Shown piece after piece: positions 60,092-64,000 of a stretch of 64,000 bases of DNA; the first letter of the stretch is position 1, and every line of letters starts with the position of its first letter. The stretch spans positions 248,001-312,000 of the forward strand of contig JARHVB010000008.1 in NCBI GenBank assembly GCA_029222685.1, written 5' to 3'. A program made the translations under genes and the position numbers. The DNA comes from Terripilifer ovatus (GTDB lineage: Bacteria > Pseudomonadota > Alphaproteobacteria > Rhizobiales > Beijerinckiaceae). The notes below the pieces were generated by a model. The model saw nothing but the letters and a program-made list of their open reading frames with translations, did no database searches and was not told the origin of the DNA.

Positions 60092-62266
60092 CTACACAGA
60101 TTTGAGACTGTGATTCATCAACGGCAGATCGCGAATGCGCTTGCCGGTGGCAGCGAAGATCGCATTCAGCACCGCCGGGGCCGCAACCGCGATCGTCGGT
60201 TCGCCGACGCCACCCCAGAAGCCGCCCGACGGCATGATGATGCATTCGACTTTCGGCATTTCGTCGATGCGCATCATGTTGTAGCTGTCGAAATTCGTCT
60301 GTTCGATCGCGCCGTCCTTGACGGTGCATTCGCCGTACAGCATCGCCGTCAGGCCGTAGACGAAGGAGCCTGCGATCTGCCGTTCGATCTGCGCCGGGTT
60401 GACGGCATAGCCACAATCGGTGGCGCCGACGATGCGCAAAATCTTCAACTGCCCTTCCGGACTGACCGTCACATCAGCCACTGCCGCAACATAGCTGCCG
60501 AAGCCCATGATCTGCGCCACGCCCTGGAAGACGCCCTTCGGCGCCTTGCCGTAATTGGCTTTGGCGGCAGCCGCGTCGAGCACGGCGCGATGTTTCGGCT
60601 TCAACATCTTGCGGCGGAACTCGAGGGGATCCTGCCCGGCTTCCTTGGCAAGCTCGTCCATGAAGGATTCCACATAGACGGCGTTGTGGTTGAGATTCAC
60701 GCCGCGCCAGAAGCCGGCAAGAATATGGGTGTTGCGCATCGCATGATCGATCAGCACGTTCGGAATGGTATAGCCGAAATTGCCTTCGGGCGCGCTTGGT
60801 GTCAGGCCCTGGAATACGGCCGGATCCATGCCGTTCTGCAGCGCCTGCGGCAACAGCGACGCGAGGATCGACTGTCCTGAAATGCGCATATGCAATGCCG
60901 TCAGATTGCCCGCGGCATCGAAACCGCCGGTCATCTTGCATTGCGTCACCGGATGATAGGCGCAATGCGTCATATCTTCCTCGCGCGTCCAGATCAGCTT
61001 CACCGGTGTTCCCGGCATTTCCTTGGCGATTTTCACCGCCTGCGTCACATAGTCGGTGCGCGCGCGCCGGCCGAAGCCGCCGCCAAGATGCACCTTGTAG
61101 ACATCGCATTTGTCGACGGGCAGACCCGCTGCTTCCGCGACCGCCGCCAGCGCGCCTTCGCCGTTCTGCGTCGGACACCAGACCTCGCACTTGTCCGCCG
61201 TGTAGAGAGCCGTCGTGTTCATCGGCTCCATGGTGGCGTGATGCAGATACGGGAAGGAGTAGACCGCCTCATACTTCTTGGCCGCGCCTTGCAGAGCAGC
61301 CGGCGCATCGCCGGTCTTGTTGCCGACGAACGCCTGGTCGGCGGAAAGTCCTTCCTTCAGCATGTCGGCGATCGTGGCGCTCGACACTTTGGCATTCTCG
61401 CCCAGGTCCCAGGTCTTCGGCAGGGCGGCGAGCGCCGTCTTGGCGTTCCAGAACGTGTCTGCGACCACCGCGACGCTGCTGTCGCTGACGCGAACAACGG
61501 ATTTGACGCCGCGCATGGATTTGACCTTGTCGGCATCGAACGACGTCAGCTTGCCGCCGTTGACCGGACAATCATGAATGGCAGCGATGACCATTCCGGG
61601 CAGCTTGATGTCGATGCCATAAACCTGCTTGCCGGTGAGCTTGTCGACCGTGTCGAGGCGTTTCACCGGCTTGCCGATCAGCTTCCAGTCCTTTGGGTCT
61701 TTCAGCTTGACGTCCTTGGGCGGGTCGAGCTTGCCGGCGGCGCTCGCCACCTTGCCGAAGGTGGTCTTGCGGCGCGACCCCTTGTGCGTGATGACGCTGT
61801 TGGCCGCCGTGCATTCGCCCGCCGGAACCTTCCATTCGTTAGCCGCGGCCTGAATTAGCATTTCGCGGGCGATGGCGCCGCCCTTGCGGACGTATTCCTG
61901 CGACTGCCGGATGCTTTGGCTGCCGGTGGAATTGTAATTGCCCCACACGCGCTTGCGCGCGACATTGGTGCCGGGAGTGGGATATTCCCACGTCACCTTC
62001 GACCAGTCGCATTCCAGTTCTTCCGCCACCATCTGCGCCAGTCCGGTCAGCGACCCCTGGCCCATCTCCGAGCGGGCGATACGGATGACAACTGTGTCGT
62101 CAGGCTTGACCACGACCCAGGCATTCACCTCCGGCGTGGCATCCGCCGCCAAAGCATCGGGCATATAGTTGAAGCCGAGCGAGAAGCCGCCGGTTGCAGC
62201 AGCCGCGCCGACGAGAAACGAGCGTCGATCGAATTTTGGCAAGTCGAATTTCGGCATGTCGTTCAT
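60092..62266 (-). CDS. Xanthine dehydrogenase-family molybdopterin-binding subunit (IorB-like)
   Basis: A 724-residue large subunit of a molybdenum hydroxylase of the isoquinoline 1-oxidoreductase/aldehyde oxidase type. The start ATG at 62264-62266 gives a Tat-like signal FDRRSFLVGAAAATGGFSLG, so it is probably periplasmic. Molybdopterin-binding segments include IARSEMGQGSLTGLAQMVAE, VHLGGGFGRRARTDYVTQAV, GFWRGVNLNHNAVYVESFMD and VGATDCGYAVNPAQIERQIA. The active-site Glu689 lies in GGVGEPTIAVAAPAVLNAI. The partner 2Fe-2S subunit lies 11 bp upstream, and soxE follows 51 bp downstream. Substrate unknown. Confidence 0.92.
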   Translation of the reverse strand: MNDMPKFDLPKFDRRSFLVGAAAATGGFSLGFNYMPDALAADATPEVNAWVVVKPDDTVVIRIARSEMGQGSLTGLAQMVAEELECDWSKVTWEYPTPGTNVARKRVWGNYNSTGSQSIRQSQEYVRKGGAIAREMLIQAAANEWKVPAGECTAANSVITHKGSRRKTTFGKVASAAGKLDPPKDVKLKDPKDWKLIGKPVKRLDTVDKLTGKQVYGIDIKLPGMVIAAIHDCPVNGGKLTSFDADKVKSMRGVKSVVRVSDSSVAVVADTFWNAKTALAALPKTWDLGENAKVSSATIADMLKEGLSADQAFVGNKTGDAPAALQGAAKKYEAVYSFPYLHHATMEPMNTTALYTADKCEVWCPTQNGEGALAAVAEAAGLPVDKCDVYKVHLGGGFGRRARTDYVTQAVKIAKEMPGTPVKLIWTREEDMTHCAYHPVTQCKMTGGFDAAGNLTALHMRISGQSILASLLPQALQNGMDPAVFQGLTPSAPEGNFGYTIPNVLIDHAMRNTHILAGFWRGVNLNHNAVYVESFMDELAKEAGQDPLEFRRKMLKPKHRAVLDAAAAKANYGKAPKGVFQGVAQIMGFGSYVAAVADVTVSPEGQLKILRIVGATDCGYAVNPAQIERQIAGSFVYGLTAMLYGECTVKDGAIEQTNFDSYNMMRIDEMPKVECIIMPSGGFWGGVGEPTIAVAAPAVLNAIFAATGKRIRDLPLMNHSLKSV

Positions 62267-62277
62267 GGTCGCGCCCC

Positions 62278-62727
62278 TCAAGCTTTCGCGGCGGCGTGAA
62301 TCGCCTGCCGGATCTGTTGATAGGTGCCGCAGCGACAGATGTTGGTCAGCGCGGCATCGATGTCGGCGTCGGTCGGCTTCGGCCGGTCTTTCAGCAAGGC
62401 CGAGACGGCCATGATCATCCCGCTCTGGCAGTAACCGCATTGCGGAACTTCGTTGTCGAGCCAGGCCTTCTGCACTTTGGTCATGACGTTGTTGACGGCG
62501 AGACCTTCGATCGTGGTGATTTTCTTGCCGGAGACCATGTTGACCGGCACCGAGCACGAACGCGTAGCCACGCCATCGATATGCACCGTGCAGGCGCCGC
62601 ACTGGGCGATGCCGCAGCCGTATTTGGTTCCCGTGAGACCAAGCGAATCGCGCAACACCCACAATAACGGCGTGCGCGGATCGACATCGGCCTGATACGG
62701 CTTACCGTTAACGTTGAGAGACGCCAT
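62278..62727 (-). CDS. 2Fe-2S subunit of xanthine dehydrogenase-family enzyme (IorA-like)
   Basis: A 149-residue small subunit with two 2Fe-2S clusters. The plant-type cluster uses Cys38, 43, 46 and 58 ([24 protein letters not shown]). The second uses Cys96, 99, 130 and 132 ([17 protein letters not shown]). The start ATG at 62725-62727 has GGAAGGGAAGAAG upstream. It carries no signal peptide and would be exported with the large subunit through Tat. It is the first gene of the eight-gene unit ending with soxA. Confidence 0.94.
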   Translation of the reverse strand: MASLNVNGKPYQADVDPRTPLLWVLRDSLGLTGTKYGCGIAQCGACTVHIDGVATRSCSVPVNMVSGKKITTIEGLAVNNVMTKVQKAWLDNEVPQCGYCQSGMIMAVSALLKDRPKPTDADIDAALTNICRCGTYQQIRQAIHAAAKA

Positions 62728-62783
62728 GATCTTCTTCCCTTCCAACTGTGATCACTTGATGCGATCGACAAATTCCCAAGCAG

Positions 62784-62809
62784 TTCCAAGGTAGCCAACT
62801 ACCTTGGAA
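62784..62809. promoter_or_regulatory. Perfect 11-bp inverted repeat upstream of the molybdenum hydroxylase-sox operon
   Basis: TTCCAAGGTAG (62784-62794) and CTACCTTGGAA (62799-62809) are exact complements with a 4-base spacer CCAA, 57 bp upstream of the first gene. A related partial copy TTCCCAAGCAG lies just beside it (62773-62783). It could be an operator for a dimeric regulator or a leader hairpin. No regulator gene is adjacent. The remaining part of this 285-bp region shows no other gene. Confidence 0.6.
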
Positions 62810-63012
62810 TTAATCTAGCCTACGATCTGTCGATTGGGGAAATCGCAATTTCGCGAGCAGGAAGCACTGCGAGAGTCAGCGCGATGGGGTTGATCGGCGT
62901 GCAAATTTTGCATGCACCTTGAAGCAAATCCGGCGCGGTCCGATATTACCGCAACGCACAAAATATTTCGTCCAAACGCCGACATCGGAAATATCCGGAT
63001 GGCCGATATCCA

Positions 63013-64000
63013 TCACGGCATCAGCGCGTCGACGATCTTGCGAACTTCCTCTGTGCGGTCGCGGGGAATGACGAGCACGCCGTTCGGCGTCGCCACCACT
63101 ACAAGACCTTCCACCCCGATCACGCCAACGGAAATACCTTCGGCAAAAATCAGGTTGCCCGTGCTGTCGGAAGCGACCGCAGCGCCATGCAGGCTGTTGT
63201 TGTCGGCGTCGCGCGCCGATTGCTCCCAGATCGATGCCCAGGATCCAAGATCGCTCCATATAAAATCCACGGGAACGACCGCGGCATTGTCGGCCTTTTC
63301 CATCACTGCATAGTCGATGGAGATCGACTGACATTTGCGGAATTGATCGAGCGGCAGCCGGATATGCCGGCCGCTTGGCTTGGCGGCCGCATAGGCGGCG
63401 CGCGATTGCTGCAGCAGATCGGGGGCATGCCTGGCCAATGCGTCGATCATCGCCGCAGCTCGGAACAGGAACATGCCGGCATTCCAGAGATATTCGCCGG
63501 ACGCGAGATATTCCTCCGCAGTTTCCCGATCAGGCTTTTCGACGAAGCGTTTAACGCGAGAGCAACCGCTGTCGATGGCGTCGCCGACATTGATATAGCC
63601 ATATCCGGTTTCCGGCTTTACCGGACGGATGCCGAGCGTCACGATAAAGCCCTGTTGCGCCGCGGACAGGCCGCGCAAAATACTGTCGCGGAAATGCTGC
63701 TGATCCGGAATCGCATGGTCGGACGGCAGGATCAAGAGCACGGCATCGGGATTGGTCGCCAGCGCATGCAGGCTGGCGATGGCGATGGCCGGCGCGCTGT
63801 TGCGTCCGATCGGCTCGACGATCACCGCGCTTGCATCGATATGGATTTCTTCGAGCTGTTCGATCACATAATCTTCGTGCCGCGCATTGCAGATGACCAC
63901 CGGTTCCGCAAAACGACCATCGGCGCCGCCATGCACGCGCAGGCACGTCTGCTGGAACATGGTGTCATCGTCGATCAGGCGATGAAACTGCTTCGGCTTC
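63013..64000 (-). CDS. manC: Mannose-1-phosphate guanylyltransferase (5' end outside window)
   Basis: A nucleotidyltransferase that makes GDP-mannose from mannose-1-phosphate and GTP. Translation stays open to the window edge, where KPKQFHRLIDDDTMFQQT corresponds to the end of the N-terminal PKQF motif of the family, so the true start lies about 25 codons beyond position 64000. Visible blocks: VEPIGRNSAPAIAIASLHAL, LILPSDHAIPDQQHF, VKRFVEKPDRETAEEYLASG, YLWNAGMFLFRAA, ISIDYAVMEKADNAAVVPVD and WSDLGSWASIWE. The C terminus lacks the cupin isomerase domain of the bifunctional type II enzyme. Confidence 0.93.
   Translation of the reverse strand, partial: KPKQFHRLIDDDTMFQQTCLRVHGGADGRFAEPVVICNARHEDYVIEQLEEIHIDASAVIVEPIGRNSAPAIAIASLHALATNPDAVLLILPSDHAIPDQQHFRDSILRGLSAAQQGFIVTLGIRPVKPETGYGYINVGDAIDSGCSRVKRFVEKPDRETAEEYLASGEYLWNAGMFLFRAAAMIDALARHAPDLLQQSRAAYAAAKPSGRHIRLPLDQFRKCQSISIDYAVMEKADNAAVVPVDFIWSDLGSWASIWEQSARDADNNSLHGAAVASDSTGNLIFAEGISVGVIGVEGLVVVATPNGVLVIPRDRTEEVRKIVDALMP

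Noticed and set aside
62900-62912. TGCAAATTTTGCA as a further LacI site
   Set aside because: Half-sites look similar, but the spacer is 3 rather than 4 bases, so a LacI dimer matched to the other two sites would not fit; it is also far from the regulator.

Overview
The window comes from a high-GC alphaproteobacterial chromosome. The S10 ribosomal operon, the catabolic gene content and three families of short dispersed palindromic repeats suggest a Hyphomicrobiales soil or water bacterium of the Bradyrhizobium/Xanthobacteraceae kind. This placement is an inference from gene content and protein style; no genus marker was read. No prophage, insertion sequence, CRISPR array or integrase was seen.

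Layout. 1-6474 (minus strand): tuf followed by rpsJ-rplC-rplD-rplW-rplB-rpsS-rplV-rpsC-rplP-rpmC-rpsQ, with rpsQ cut by the window edge. 6.6-11.0 kb: an iron-type alcohol dehydrogenase divergent from a GntR/FCD regulator, then a LivK-type binding protein and a MetE-C-like protein. 11.1-18.0 kb: SDR, AAA ATPase, glutathionyl-hydroquinone reductase, a NitT/TauT-type binding protein, a zinc-ribbon metallopeptidase, a cupin and 3-hydroxybutyryl-CoA dehydrogenase. 18.2-24.2 kb: an acyl-CoA/energy operon (PHA-synthase-like DUF3141 protein, MaoC-Pta fusion, acetate/butyrate kinase, PPK2). 24.3-34.4 kb: a TonB siderophore receptor, small secreted proteins, several orphan binding proteins, a luciferase-type oxidoreductase and tRNA-Gly(TCC). 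34.4-38.9 kb: type II NADH dehydrogenase, a BoxR/BzdR-like regulator and a FadJ-type beta-oxidation enzyme.

39.0-47.3 kb is an eight-gene minus-strand catabolic operon. HpaH and HpaI make pyruvate plus succinic semialdehyde (or close analogues). A semialdehyde dehydrogenase and a 2-oxoacid dehydrogenase E1alpha/E1beta/E2 set could consume those two products. 47.5-51.3 kb holds a creatinase-like M24 protein and a NitT/TauT-type binding protein flanking a LacI regulator; two near-identical operator palindromes flank the regulator gene. 51.7-56.3 kb carries a fused double acyl-CoA dehydrogenase, a gamma-resorcylate-decarboxylase-like amidohydrolase and ligJ.

56.4-62.7 kb is the most unusual unit. 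A two-subunit xanthine-dehydrogenase-family molybdenum hydroxylase is directly followed by soxE-F-X-Y-Z-A, with no soxB or soxCD in the window and a SoxY whose carboxy terminus is not the canonical GGCGG. A perfect 11-bp inverted repeat lies upstream. The window ends in a manC-like gene.

Overall this is a scavenging and aromatic/sulfur-oxidising metabolic region: six solute-binding proteins occur without any permease or transport ATPase gene. Every convergent gene gap longer than 100 bp is filled by a dispersed palindromic repeat.
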